Part shown: piece by piece, positions 1 to 9,700 of the stretch
How the letters are laid out: every line of letters begins with the position of its first letter
Numbering within the stretch: the stretch's first letter is position 1
Assembly (NCBI GenBank): GCA_017449925.1
Contig: JAFSYO010000134.1
Span: 1 to 64,000, forward strand
DNA: 64,000 nucleotides
Origin: Stomatobaculum sp.
Lineage (GTDB): Bacteria; Bacillota_A; Clostridia; Lachnospirales; Lachnospiraceae
Direction of reading: 5' to 3'
Translations under genes and position numbers: made by a program
Notes under the pieces: generated by a model
The model's database searches: none
What the model was told of the DNA's origin: nothing
The model's input: only the letters and a program-made list of their open reading frames with translations

Positions 1-610
1 GCTCTGCCAGGATCTTCCGTCCGACGTTCGTCTCCATGGACGGAGACGGCGTGACGTCGGCGCCGTAAGTCCGCATGACCTCGCGGCGGAAGGGCTTCTG
101 TTCATAGGACACCTTCACCATGTAGACCTTGCAGTCCAGTCCGAAGAACGCGCAGGCCATGGAAAGCGCAGTGCCCCACTGTCCGGCGCCGGTCTCCGTG
201 GTTACGCCCTTCAGTCCCTGCTCCTTTGCGTAGTAGGCCTGGGCGATGGCGGAATTCAGCTTGTGGCTTCCGGAAGTATTGCTGCCCTCAAACTTGTAAA
301 AGATCTTAGCCGGAGTGTCCAGCGCCTTCTCCAGGAATTCCGCGTGGGTCAGAGGCGACGGACGGTACATTTTATAAAAGTCCTGGATGGGCTTCGGGAT
401 CTCGATCCAGGCATCGTCATTGTTCAGTTCCTGGCGGATCAGCTCGTCGCAGAAGATCGGCTGCATCTCCTCGAAGGTGAGGGGCTTCAGCGTGCCGGGA
501 TTCAGAAGCGGCGCGGGTTTATTCTTCATGTCCGCGCGGACATTGTACCAGCTGGTCGGGATCTCATTTTCCTCAAGATAGATTTTGTAGGGACCATTGT
601 ACGTACTCAT
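1..610 (-). CDS. trpB: TrpB2-type tryptophan synthase beta chain (partial, C-terminus beyond left edge)
   Basis: This should be a PLP enzyme making tryptophan from indole and serine. About 203 N-terminal residues are visible, beginning MSTYNGPYKIYLEENEIP, and the frame runs off the left edge. The segment GSNTSGSHKLNSA carries the PLP lysine of the fold, and ETGAGQWG is the next conserved block. The N-terminal extension with LNPGTLKPLTFEE and the PSPLTHAEFLE stretch are characteristic of the TrpB2 subgroup, not of the TrpB1 that pairs with TrpA. TrpB2 proteins often work alone as indole salvage enzymes. No trpA or other trp gene lies beside it in the window. The ATG at 610 is the first start after the leader. 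A Trp T-box upstream ties expression to tRNA-Trp charging. Confidence 0.9.
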   Translation of the reverse strand, partial: MSTYNGPYKIYLEENEIPTSWYNVRADMKNKPAPLLNPGTLKPLTFEEMQPIFCDELIRQELNNDDAWIEIPKPIQDFYKMYRPSPLTHAEFLEKALDTPAKIFYKFEGSNTSGSHKLNSAIAQAYYAKEQGLKGVTTETGAGQWGTALSMACAFFGLDCKVYMVKVSYEQKPFRREVMRTYGADVTPSPSMETNVGRKILAE

Positions 611-662
611 TGCAACTCCTCCTTTTTCAGGCGGGACGGTTCTTTTTCTGCACACACCCTGC

Positions 663-880
663 AAAAAAAGACCCTGTCCCATGAACAGTTTCCATGGGAC
701 AAGAGTCTTCCAAAGTCTCCTGCGGTGCCACCCATATTGACGCGTGAAGCGCCCCCTCTTGTGAATCTCTGATAATCTCGGAGGGCCCATTCACACTGTA
801 CTGCCCGCCGCATTCTCACTTTCTGCGGCTCCCTGTAAAGCAGTTGACCGTGCTACTCTTCCCTCGTCATTGATTGTTGG
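663..880 (-). promoter_or_regulatory. T-box riboswitch, tRNA-Trp specific, with terminator
   Basis: Read on the minus strand, the leader has the T-box core GGGTGGCACCGCAGG (about 719-733), which pairs with the uncharged tRNA acceptor end. It is followed by a strong hairpin with arms CTTGTCCCATG and CATGGGACAGGG and a run of seven U (about 663-705). The Stem I specifier region reads GTGAATGGGCCCTCCGAG, placing TGG (Trp) at the usual specifier position. Low charging of tRNA-Trp should allow read-through into the downstream trpB. Confidence 0.9.
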
Positions 881-881
881 G

Positions 882-910
882 AGTTTAGCACGGTGCTGCG
901 TCAGTGTCAA
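882..910 (-). promoter_or_regulatory. Sigma-A promoter of the trpB T-box transcript
   Basis: On the minus strand a perfect -35 TTGACA (905-910) is followed by a 17-nt spacer and TAAACT (882-887). Transcription would start near 875, just before the T-box Stem I. Confidence 0.7.
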
Positions 911-943
911 GAGGTTTTTTTACTGTGTGTAGTACAGTCGCGA

Positions 944-1294
944 TCAGGCTGCAAGGAAAATATTCATCACTGCACCGGTCACCGCGTCGATAGTGTACTT
1001 GTACTGTCCCTCGGAAGTGCGGAAACGGACTTCGTAGACCGGATAATCATGACTGTAGCAGAACTCTGTGGAAATATCCCTGACGTTCTTTGCGCTTCTG
1101 CCGGCGCGGCTCAGCGCGTTAAGCTCTGCCACGCTGCTGCTGATCAGGACTCTTTCACCGGAAGGCTTCACGTTTTCGGAAAGGACGCAGTTGCTGGGCT
1201 GTATGACCGCCGCCATTGCGGGAACTGCCGCAGCTGTGGAAAAAACGGTGCAGGCTGCCAGTGCGAACATCATAGCTTTCATCTTCTTCATCAT
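944..1294 (-). CDS. Small secreted PepSY-like protein
   Basis: A protein of about 116 residues. Starting at the ATG at 1294 (MMKKMKAMMFALAAC) puts a GAGGGGG ribosome site 7 nt upstream, so I prefer it over the longer frame. The N-terminus is a Sec signal peptide ending near AVPAMAA. The C-terminal 40 residues (YPVYEVRFRTSEGQYKYTID, then AVTGAVMN) match the PepSY fold, a small domain often found in secreted peptidase inhibitors or envelope proteins. The protein is exported, but its target cannot be told. It is divergent from the next gene. Confidence 0.65.
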   Translation of the reverse strand: MMKKMKAMMFALAACTVFSTAAAVPAMAAVIQPSNCVLSENVKPSGERVLISSSVAELNALSRAGRSAKNVRDISTEFCYSHDYPVYEVRFRTSEGQYKYTIDAVTGAVMNIFLAA

Positions 1295-1349
1295 TGTTTT
1301 ATCCCCCTCTTCCGGCATTTTGCCGGCCTGTTTTTGTTTTGATGTCTGA

Positions 1350-1358
1350 AGTATATCA
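1350..1358 (-). promoter_or_regulatory. Extended -10 promoter for the PepSY-like gene
   Basis: On the minus strand TATACT (1350-1355) is preceded by TGA, an extended -10 element. No clear -35 is seen. It lies 56 nt upstream of the proposed start at 1294. Confidence 0.4.
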
Positions 1359-1473
1359 GGCCTATCCGCACAGAAATGTCACAGAAGAGATGGAATCATG
1401 TATAATGAGTAAAGAACTTTTTGGAGTGACAAGTATATACACTTCCTGTCCGGAAAGGAGACCAGCTGCAGCC

Positions 1474-1881
1474 ATGGAATTCAATCCTCTCAAAACCATG
1501 CGGGAACTTCCTCTCATCCGTTCCCGGGAATCCTATCAGTATGCCAGCCAGAAATTTGAAAGCATCGTCAACGAGATCCGCGAGTTTGAGTCAGGCCTGG
1601 ATGATGACCACGAGGTAGGTCTCCAGCTTGCCTCCTTTGGCTCTTCCATGACCATGATCGTCACGGACATCGGCTATCAGGATCCTGATCTCATGTACTT
1701 CTGGGGAATGGTCAACGGAAGACCGGCTGAACTGATCCAGCATATGAGCCAGTTGAATTTTCTGATCATCGCCGTTGAGAAGGAGGAACCGGAACAGCCT
1801 CCCCGCCGCATAGGATTTGTCCTTTCAAAGGATACGGAAGAACTGCCGGAAAAGCTTCCCGAAAAAAATCAGGAAAAATAA
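1474..1881 (+). CDS. Conserved hypothetical protein, possibly DUF6173-like
   Basis: I chose the ATG at 1474 (MEFNPLKTMRELPLIRSRES), 13 nt after AAAGGAG; the longer frame upstream has no coding look. This gives 135 residues with no signal peptide or membrane segment. The core (helix YASQKFESIVNEIREFESGL, then VGLQLASFGSSMTMIVTDIG) resembles a small alpha/beta domain found in Clostridia; I recall it as DUF6173, from memory only. The C-terminal tail is rich in Glu, Lys and Pro. A TATAAT at 1401-1406 could be its -10 box. The function is unknown. Confidence 0.65.
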   Translation: MEFNPLKTMRELPLIRSRESYQYASQKFESIVNEIREFESGLDDDHEVGLQLASFGSSMTMIVTDIGYQDPDLMYFWGMVNGRPAELIQHMSQLNFLIIAVEKEEPEQPPRRIGFVLSKDTEELPEKLPEKNQEK

Positions 1882-1884
1882 CTG

Positions 1885-1913
1885 TTTTAAAATCAAAAAG
1901 CCTGTGATATAAT
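1885..1913 (+). promoter_or_regulatory. hup promoter with extended -10
   Basis: TATAAT at 1908-1913 is preceded by TGA (extended -10). A weak -35-like TTTTAA lies 17 nt upstream. The site starts 4 nt after the stop of the upstream gene, so hup probably has its own transcript with a long 5' leader of about 70 nt. Confidence 0.55.
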
Positions 1914-1990
1914 GACCCGGCGTGCGCATTTTCAGAATAATCCGCCGCACTAAACTTTAAACTATCAGGAATTGAATAAGGAGATGCAAA

Positions 1991-2266
1991 ATGAATAAAA
2001 CTGAATTAACCGCTGCTATCGCAGAAAAAGCAGGAATGACAAAGAAGGATGCCGCTGCCGCTCTGGAAGCGTTTATGGCGGTCGTCACGGATGAAGTCGC
2101 AAACGGCGGCAAGGTGCAGCTTGTTGGCTTCGGTACCTTCGAGCGTACCGAGAGAGCCGCTCACAGCGGCAAGAATCCCCGTACCGGTGAGATTCTTGAG
2201 ATCCCGTCTTCCAAGGCAGTGAAGTTCAAAGTCGGCGCAGAATTCAAGAAGAAAGTCAACGCCTGA
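1991..2266 (+). CDS. hup: HU-family DNA-binding protein
   Basis: This is the histone-like nucleoid protein, which dimerises and bends DNA. Its 91 residues are the usual family length. The sequence starts MNKTELTAAIAEKAGMTKKD and has the conserved core VGFGTFE followed by the DNA-binding arm with GKNPRTGEILEIP. GGAGATGCAAA just upstream gives a good ribosome site for the ATG at 1991. It is a single gene between its own promoter and a strong terminator. Confidence 0.97.
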   Translation: MNKTELTAAIAEKAGMTKKDAAAALEAFMAVVTDEVANGGKVQLVGFGTFERTERAAHSGKNPRTGEILEIPSSKAVKFKVGAEFKKKVNA

Positions 2267-2294
2267 ATTTCCGAGTTATCCAATATCTGATAGA

Positions 2295-2340
2295 AACAGC
2301 CTGCGCGAGGTTTTCCAACGCGCAGGCTGTTCTTATTTTA
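2295..2340. terminator. Rho-independent terminator between hup and yfcE-like gene
   Basis: Perfect 13-bp arms AACAGCCTGCGCG (2295-2307) and CGCGCAGGCTGTT (2319-2331) are followed by CTTATTTTA. It lies between convergent genes and probably serves both. Confidence 0.8.
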
Positions 2341-2350
2341 CATTTGACTG

Positions 2351-2857
2351 TTAACCTTTCTGTACCGGCATTTCCCGTTTTTCGACATTCACCTGATCCC
2401 CGTCGATGGTCAGGACCATGTAAGTAAAGGTATATGTGTATACGCTTCCCATCATGGCCCCCGGATTCAGGTAGCGGACTCCATCCACAGTCTCATCAAA
2501 ATAACTGTGGCTGTGGCCGAAAATCACGATATCCGACCCCAGATTCCGGGTCAAGGCAATGAATTTCCGGGGAACGCCGTGGCGGACCCCCATCAAATGC
2601 CCGTGGGTCATATAGAAACGCTTTCCTTCGTAGGTGAATTCCCTCTTTTCCGGAAGATCGGGATGGCGCAGCCGGTCATTGTTGCCCTGTACTATGGCAC
2701 AGGCTGTGACGCCGGTCACCTGGTCGATTTTCCATCGCTCCAGCCCCAGGTCTCCGGCGATCAGCACAAGGTCCAAAGGGGCTTCCGTTTCGAATGCGGT
2801 CCGGAAATTTGCCAGCGCCCCGTGTATGTCGGAACAGATCAGGATCTTCCTGCTCAT
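2351..2857 (-). CDS. YfcE/MJ0936-type metallophosphoesterase
   Basis: A dinuclear-metal phosphodiesterase of 168 residues. The full calcineurin-like motif set is present: SDIHGAL near residue 10, GDLGLERW near 37, GNNDRL near 59, THGHLMG near 84 and GHSHSYF near 116. YfcE-type enzymes cleave artificial phosphodiesters, and their natural substrates are usually unknown. The start at 2857 (MSRKILICSDIHGALAN) is right at the domain edge. It converges on hup and lies just after the HgdB-like gene, with about 39 nt between them. Confidence 0.88.
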   Translation of the reverse strand: MSRKILICSDIHGALANFRTAFETEAPLDLVLIAGDLGLERWKIDQVTGVTACAIVQGNNDRLRHPDLPEKREFTYEGKRFYMTHGHLMGVRHGVPRKFIALTRNLGSDIVIFGHSHSYFDETVDGVRYLNPGAMMGSVYTYTFTYMVLTIDGDQVNVEKREMPVQKG

Positions 2858-2896
2858 ATCTATCTCCTTTTAACTATCTTACTTCGTTCCCTTCGG

Positions 2897-4165
2897 TCAC
2901 AATTCCAGAGCACTCAGCGCCATCAGGATCCTGGAATCCAGCATAGCTTTCGAACCGTGGATATCGTATTCGACAGAGGTAACACGGGCCTTCGGATAAC
3001 GTTTTTTCAGGTTCTTTATGATGCCTCTGCTGCCGACATGACTCACAAGACAGGTAAAGGGGTGGCACAGCAGCACATTCCGGTACCCGCTTTCAATATA
3101 ATCGCATGCCTCTGCCGCAGTGAGCCATCCGTCACCAATATTGTAGCCGGTGTCAAGGATCGTCCCTGCGTACTTCTCCATCCTGGAAAACTCGGAATCG
3201 CAGTTGTATCCCGCCCTCCGCATTTCCCTGCAGAGTTCCCGCTGGCACGCCTCCATATATTTCTGAAGTACATTGCAGAAAAACACATACCGCCGCGGGA
3301 TGGTACCTCCCAGCTGCCGGATCCTGCTCTCTGTATAGACAACGTAGATCAGATAATTCAGGAACCCGCCCAGGCGGTATTCCAGTCCTTGTTCCTGAAG
3401 GACCTCCTCCAGGTGGCGGTTTCCGGAAGGGGCGCACTTACTGAAGATCTCACCGCTGATCCCGACCTTTACCCGGGACTTCATCTGTTCTGCGTCGCTG
3501 TCCCTTAGAGGGATCTCCCGGTAGCTTTTCAGGATCCTGCGGTATATCGCCCTGCGAAAGAAAAGGCAGTGCCCCCGGGCGATCTTTCCTGAGAGAAATC
3601 GAAGCCACTTCCTGTGCAGGCGGTCCGTACTTCCTTTCTCCTTTTCATAAGGCCGCGTCTGTAATGTCAGCTGCATTAAAAGATCGCTGTAGAGCACAGA
3701 TACAAATCCTGCTGTCAGAAGCCTCGGCCCCAGGCGAAATCCGCTCTGCAGCTCTTTTGCGTGGGGATTCAGGCTGATTACGGGAATGTCACTGTACCCT
3801 GACCGCCGCAGGCTGTTGATCAGTGCGTGATAGAGATTTCCCGCCTTGCAGATCCCTCCGCTCTGGGGCTCCAGAAAAGCAATGCGGAGCCCGGCTCCGC
3901 CGTGACTGCCCCGTTTCCGTTCCAGTTCCTTAACCAGAGCCAGCGCGTTCCCGATAATATGGATGCCCGGAGAACAGTAGTCCTGACTGACGGTTGAATA
4001 TGTTTCCTTAGGATAGGAGCTGGCTTCGGGGACGATCTTCAGCCGGTATCCGGCATGACGGAATGCGGCACAGAACAGCTGCCCGTGATAAGGCAGCATA
4101 TCCGGCATGTAGATGGTATGAGTGCGCCGCATGGCTTTGGTAAACACATTCCTCTGCTTAGTCAT
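2897..4165 (-). CDS. HgdB-like (COG3581) protein, stand-alone
   Basis: This protein of about 422 residues resembles the C-terminal part of large acyl-CoA dehydratase activase fusions, the 2-hydroxyglutaryl-CoA dehydratase D-component fold. The visible matches are VKVGISGEIF in the middle and, near the end, GDGWLTAAEACDYIESG with HPFTCLVSHVGSRGI and TSVEYDIHGS. Conserved cysteines (CHPFTCL) could bind a 4Fe-4S cluster. The ATG at 4165 (MTKQRNVFTKAMRR) follows GGAGGAAG at good spacing; the longer frame does not. The activase and other dehydratase subunits are not in the window, so its substrate is unknown. Confidence 0.7.
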   Translation of the reverse strand: MTKQRNVFTKAMRRTHTIYMPDMLPYHGQLFCAAFRHAGYRLKIVPEASSYPKETYSTVSQDYCSPGIHIIGNALALVKELERKRGSHGGAGLRIAFLEPQSGGICKAGNLYHALINSLRRSGYSDIPVISLNPHAKELQSGFRLGPRLLTAGFVSVLYSDLLMQLTLQTRPYEKEKGSTDRLHRKWLRFLSGKIARGHCLFFRRAIYRRILKSYREIPLRDSDAEQMKSRVKVGISGEIFSKCAPSGNRHLEEVLQEQGLEYRLGGFLNYLIYVVYTESRIRQLGGTIPRRYVFFCNVLQKYMEACQRELCREMRRAGYNCDSEFSRMEKYAGTILDTGYNIGDGWLTAAEACDYIESGYRNVLLCHPFTCLVSHVGSRGIIKNLKKRYPKARVTSVEYDIHGSKAMLDSRILMALSALEL

Positions 4166-4197
4166 TTTGATCTTCCTCCAGCCATGATAAGCATACC

Positions 4198-4231
4198 ACA
4201 AAAAAAGCGCCCGGGCATCTGCCCGGACGCT
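4198..4231 (-). terminator. Terminator after glgP
   Basis: On the minus strand AGCGTCCGGGCA and TGCCCGGGCGCT form a 12-bp stem with a 3-nt loop, followed by seven U. It separates glgP from the downstream HgdB-like gene. Confidence 0.85.
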
Positions 4232-4268
4232 GCCGTATATAAAACCTTTCTCTGTTCAGCTTCTGGCT

Positions 4269-6791
4269 TTATTTATCTGCTTCGATCTTGACTTTCTTCA
4301 GATGCCAGATATCTCTTACATAGTCCTCGATGGTCCTGTCGGAGGAGAACTTGCCGGCATTTGCCGTATTCAGCATGCACATTTTTGCCCAGCGGACTTC
4401 GTCCCTGTATGCTCCGTCGATCCTCCAGTATGCATCGATATAGGAACGGAGATCCTTCAGGATGAAGTAAGTATCTGCGCGTTCCGAGCCGTTCTGGTGC
4501 AGCAGGCTGTTGTAGATCTCGCGGAATCTCTCGGGATCGTCCGGAGAGTAGAAACCGTTGATCAGCTGCATCAGTACCCGGCGGATATCCTGATCGCTGT
4601 TGAAGATCTCCATCGGATTGTAGCCGCCGTGCTTTTCAAAGTTCATGACCTCTTCCGCGGACAGGCCGAAGATAAAGGCGTTATCCTGGCCGACTTCCTG
4701 CACGATCTCGATGTTGGCGCCGTCCATGGTGCCCAGGGTCGGTGCGCCGTTCAGCATGAATTTCATGTTGGAAGTGCCGGAGGCTTCCTTGGAAGCAGTG
4801 GAGATCTGTTCGGAAACATCCGCTGCTGCGAAGATGATCTCCGCATTGCTGACGCAGTAGTCCTCGATGAAGACCACTTTGATCTTTCCGTTGATGGAAT
4901 AGTCGTTGTTGATGACTTCCGCCACGGAGTTGATCAGCTTGATGGTCAGCTTCGCCCTGCGGTATCCGGCCGCCGCCTTAGCGCCGAAAATGAAGGTCCG
5001 CGGGACCATATCCATATGCGGATTGTCCTTCAGCTGGTTGTACAGGAACATTACATGGAGAATGTTCATCAGCTGGCGCTTGTACTCGTGCAGACGCTTG
5101 ACCTGGACGTCGAAGATGGATCTTGGATTCACGTCGATGCCGTTATGCTGCTTGATATATTCCGCGAGACGCAGCTTGTTCCGGTACTTGATGTTCATGA
5201 ACTCGTGCTGGCACTGCGGATCATTCACATAGAGCTCAAGCTTCTTGATAGCGGGAAGATCCGTGATCCACTCGCTGCCGATCTTGGAAGTGATCCAGTC
5301 CGCGAGGAGCGGGTTTCCGTGGAGCAGGAAACGGCGCTGGGTGATGCCATTGGTCTTGTTGTTGAACTTGTATGGGTACATGTCAAAGAAATCCTTCAGA
5401 GTCTGCTTCTTCAGGATCTCCGTATGGATCGCTGCCACACCGTTGATGGAAAACGCCGCGCAGCAGGCCATATATGCCATGTGCACCTGGCCGTTGTGAA
5501 TAATGGCCATGCGGTTCGCCTTGTCGGTGTCTCCCGGGAAGACCTTCTGGACGTCCAGAAGGAAACGCCGGTTGATCTCCTCCACGATCATGTACACACG
5601 GGGAAGCAGGCGGGAGAACAGCTCGATCGGCCACTTCTCCAGAGCTTCGCTCATGATGGTATGGTTCGTGTAGGCACAGCAATGGGTGACGATATCCCAT
5701 GCCTGATCCCACTCCAGCCTCTCTTCATCCACAAGGATGCGCATCAGCTCCGGCACTGCCACGGTGGGGTGGGTGTCGTTCATCTGGAACACTGCGTATT
5801 TCGGCAGCTCGCGGATGTCGCTGTGACGCTTGTGGAACTTCTTAATAGCAGTCTGCAGCGTGGCGGAAATGAAGAAATACTGCTGCTTCAGGCGCAGTTC
5901 CTTACCGGAGTAGTTGTTGTCGTTCGGATACAGGACCTCGGAGATGGTATGGGCAAGATTCTGCTCCTCCACTGCCTTCTGGTATTCGCCCTTGTCAAAG
6001 GACTCCAGGGAGAATTTGCTCGTGGCTTCCGCGTCCCAGATCCGGAGGGTATTGACCATGTTATTGCCGTATCCCACGATCGGAAGGTCATAGGGAATGG
6101 CTCGCACGGATGAATAGTTCTCTTGATGGTAATGCGTTCTGCCGTCGTCTCCCATCTGGGATCTTACATGGCCGCCGAACTTCACTTCACAGGCGTACTC
6201 TTCTCTCTTGATCTCAAAAGGATAACCGTTCTTCAGCCAGTCATCCGGGATTTCGATCTGATATCCGTTCTCGATCTTCTGGCGGAACATACCGTAGTGG
6301 TAGCGGATGCCGCAGCCGTATGCCGGATAGTTCAGGGTGGAAAGGGAATCCAGGAAACATGCGGCAAGACGGCCCAGACCGCCGTTGCCCAGAGCCGGGT
6401 CCCTCTCCTCATCTTCGATGTTCACAAGATCGTAACCCAGCTCCTGAAGAGCCTCTTTAACGATCTTCTGCTGTCCCAGAGCCAGGATAGTATTGCCCAG
6501 GGCGCGCCCCACCAGGAACTCCATGGACATGTAATAGAGCTTCTTGACCTGTTTCTCATCGTAGGTCCTGTGGGTGAGGATCCAGTCGTTGATGACGGTG
6601 TCCTTGACCGCCAGCGCCACCGCATGGTACACCATCGCCGGATTCGCTTCCTGGATAGTCTTTCTGTAGACCATGCGGAGGAAGGATTCAATATTATCCT
6701 TCAGCTTATCCTTGGACATGGCATTTACAGATGTGATCTGTACAGGCACTCTGTGGGCAGCCGCTGCTGTCTTATTCTTTGTTTTTGTCAT
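4269..6791 (-). CDS. glgP: Glycogen/maltodextrin phosphorylase
   Basis: The enzyme releases glucose-1-phosphate from alpha-1,4-glucans using phosphate and PLP. Its 840 residues are the normal length for the bacterial/eukaryotic GlgP family (GT35). Key blocks are DPALGNGGLGRLAACFLDSL near 130, TNGITQRRF near 480, RLHEYKRQLMN near 560, and EASGTSNMKFMLNGAPTLG near 665 with the PLP lysine. It starts 6 nt after the ileS stop, with AAGGAT inside the ileS end as its ribosome site, so the two genes may share a transcript. A strong terminator follows. Confidence 0.96.
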   Translation of the reverse strand: MTKTKNKTAAAAHRVPVQITSVNAMSKDKLKDNIESFLRMVYRKTIQEANPAMVYHAVALAVKDTVINDWILTHRTYDEKQVKKLYYMSMEFLVGRALGNTILALGQQKIVKEALQELGYDLVNIEDEERDPALGNGGLGRLAACFLDSLSTLNYPAYGCGIRYHYGMFRQKIENGYQIEIPDDWLKNGYPFEIKREEYACEVKFGGHVRSQMGDDGRTHYHQENYSSVRAIPYDLPIVGYGNNMVNTLRIWDAEATSKFSLESFDKGEYQKAVEEQNLAHTISEVLYPNDNNYSGKELRLKQQYFFISATLQTAIKKFHKRHSDIRELPKYAVFQMNDTHPTVAVPELMRILVDEERLEWDQAWDIVTHCCAYTNHTIMSEALEKWPIELFSRLLPRVYMIVEEINRRFLLDVQKVFPGDTDKANRMAIIHNGQVHMAYMACCAAFSINGVAAIHTEILKKQTLKDFFDMYPYKFNNKTNGITQRRFLLHGNPLLADWITSKIGSEWITDLPAIKKLELYVNDPQCQHEFMNIKYRNKLRLAEYIKQHNGIDVNPRSIFDVQVKRLHEYKRQLMNILHVMFLYNQLKDNPHMDMVPRTFIFGAKAAAGYRRAKLTIKLINSVAEVINNDYSINGKIKVVFIEDYCVSNAEIIFAAADVSEQISTASKEASGTSNMKFMLNGAPTLGTMDGANIEIVQEVGQDNAFIFGLSAEEVMNFEKHGGYNPMEIFNSDQDIRRVLMQLINGFYSPDDPERFREIYNSLLHQNGSERADTYFILKDLRSYIDAYWRIDGAYRDEVRWAKMCMLNTANAGKFSSDRTIEDYVRDIWHLKKVKIEADK

Positions 6792-6797
6792 AACTGA

Positions 6798-9700
6798 TTA
6801 AATATCCTTTCTGACGCTTAACGTCACCGTCTCGCCGTTCAGGTTCCATTCTTTTGCGTAGCCTTCCCCGGCTCCGTAATTGACGGCATTCGCAAGAACG
6901 CTGGCCTTGATCATTTCCGCGTTCTTCTCCATGATCTCTTTGATCCTGTCGTTGCCGTCCGCGCTGAGAACGATGCGGTCAGTCACTTCGAAGCCCGCTT
7001 CCTTTCTCATGGTCTGGACCTTGCTGATGATCTCGCGGACAAAGCCTTCCTCGATCAGTTCGTCTGTGAGGAGCGTGTCCAGGACCACCGTCACGACATT
7101 GTCCTGCTCCGTGACGTAGCGGTCGGACTTGCCGACATCGATCAGGAGATCCTCTTCCTTAAGCTCCACGGCCTGTCCGTCGAAATCGAAGTGCAGGGCT
7201 CCGGTCTCCTTCAGCTCCTTCATGGCTTTCTGCCCGTCCAGTCCGGACAGGGTCTGGCGGATCTTGCCGAGCAGTTTGCCGTACTTCGGACCCACGGTAC
7301 GAAGCTGCGGCTTGAAGCTGTAGGTCACGAACTGTTCCGCGTCGTCGGTGAATTCCACCCGCTTTACGTTCAGCTCTTCCTCAATGATCTTTGTGTAGAA
7401 GCTGCCCAGGACCTGAGGAGCCTTCACATACATGGCAGAAAGCGGCTGACGGTTCTTCAGCCCGGAGTTATTTCTGGCGGCGCGGCCCATGACGACGATC
7501 TTCAGGACCTCGTCCATGCTGTCCTCCAGCTCCTTGTCGATCCAGGACTCGTTCACCTCCGGGAACAGGGCGAGGTGGATGCTCTCCTCCGCCGTGCTGT
7601 CCACGGTGCGGACGATATTCTGCCAGATCTGCTCAGTCATGAAGGGGATCATGGGGGCAGACGCCTTGCAGACTGTGACCAGAGCGGTCCAGAGGGTCAT
7701 GTAGGCATTGATCTTGTCCTGTTCCATGCCCTTCGCCCAGAAGCGGTCGCGGCAGCGGCGCACATACCAGTTGGACATATCATCCACGAATTTTTCCAGT
7801 ACGGCAGCTGCCTCCGGGATTCGGTAAGCGGCGAGGTTCGCGTCGGTCTTCTGCACCATGGTGCTCATTCTGGACAGAAGCCAGCGGTCCATGACCGGGA
7901 GTTTTTCATAGTCCAGCGTGTACTTTGTGGGATCGAAACCATCGATATCCGCGTACAGCGTATAGAACGCGTAGGTATTCCACAGCGTTCCCATGAACTT
8001 TCTCTGGGCTTCCTTCACGGCCTCTCCGGAGAAGCGCTTCGGCAGCCACGGAGCGGCGCTGGTGTAGAAGTACCAGCGGATCGCATCGGCGCCGTACTGC
8101 TCCAGGGCCTCCATGGGATCCACCGCGTTGCCTTTGGACTTGGACATTTTGTTTCCGTCTTTGTCCAGCACCAGTCCCATGACAATGACATTCTTAAAGC
8201 AGGGCTCGTTGAACAGCAGCGTGGACTCCGCGTGCAGGGAATAGAACCAGCCTCTGGTCTGGTCCACTGCCTCGGAGATAAAGGATGCCGGGAACCACTT
8301 TTCAAACAGTTCTTTGTTCTCAAAGGGATAATGCAGCTGGGCATAGGGCATCGCGCCGGAGTCGAACCAGCAGTCGATGACCTCCGGAACACGGCGCATA
8401 GAGCCTCCGCATTTCGGGCACTTGATAAAGACATTGTCCACATAAGGACGATGCAGTTCGATCTTCTCATTTGCCGGATCGCCGGAAAGCTCCGCCAGTT
8501 CTTTTCTGGAGCCGACGGAAAGACGGTTCGGGCAGTCAGGGCATTCCCAGATATTCAGAGGCGTGCCCCAGTAACGGTTCCTGGAAATGGCCCAGTCCTG
8601 GATGTTCTCCAGCCAGTTGCCGAAACGGCCTTCTCCCATGCTCTGGGGGACCCAGTTGATCCTTTTGTTGTTCCGCACCAGGTCGTCCCGAACCTTGGTC
8701 ATCTCGATGTACCAGGATTCCCTCGCGTAGTAAAGAAGCGGCGTGTCGCAGCGCCAGCAGTGGGGATAATCATGCTCGATCTTCGGAGCGCTGAAAAGAA
8801 TGCCCCTTTCATCCAGATCCTTAAGGACCTCCGGGTCAGCATTTACCGCACCTGCGGCGATCTCTTTCTCCGTAGCTTTGCACCGCTGTCCGGCGAACTT
8901 TCCGGTCTCGGGCTTAAGCATTCCCTTGTCGTCCACCATCTGCACAAAGGCGGCGTCGTACTTTCTGCCGACACGGGCGTCATCCTCACCGAAAGCAGGA
9001 GCAATGTGGACGATACCGGTGCCGTCCTCCATGGTGACATAGTCGTCCATGTATACGATGAAGCCTTTTTTGTGCTGCTTCGCCACCTCGTCCGCGGCGC
9101 AGCTGTACAGAGGCTCGTATTCTCTGTACTCCAGCGCGCTTCCGGGCATGGTCTCCAGGATCTCATAGGCCGGCTGTCCTTCTTTTGCCAGCGATCCCAG
9201 AACCGTGTCGAGAAGGGCCTTTGCCATATAGTAGGTATATCCGTCTGCCGCCTTGACCTTCGCGTATTCTTCTCTCGGATTCACGCAGAGGGCAATGTTG
9301 GAAAGCAGTGTCCAGGGCGTCGTGGTCCAGGCCAGGAAATAAGCGTCCTCTCCTTTCACTTTGAAACGGACCACCGCAGAACGCTCCTTCAGGGTCTTAT
9401 AACCCTGGGCCACTTCGTGGGAGGAAAGAGGCGTGCCGCAGCTCGGGCAGTAAGGAACTACTTTGAAGCCCTTGTAGAGAAGCCCCTTCTTCCAGATCTC
9501 CTGGAGGGCCCACCACTCGGACTCGATATAATCGTCATAATAAGTGACATAGGGATCGTTCATGTCTGCCCAGAAACCCACCTTGCCGGAGAATTCCTCC
9601 CACATGCCCTTGTAGGTCCAGACAGATTCCTTGCACTTGTCAATGAAAGGTTCGATGCCGTAGGCTTCGATCTGATCCTTCCCCTCAATGCCGATCTCCT

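Noticed and set aside
1294..1473. Longer N-terminus for the gene at 1474-1881
   Set aside because: The region holds the divergent promoters and has no suitable ribosome site; codon use is not coding-like.
4302..6113. 603-codon plus-strand frame opposite glgP
   Set aside because: Shadow of glgP; composition is that of a reversed coding strand.
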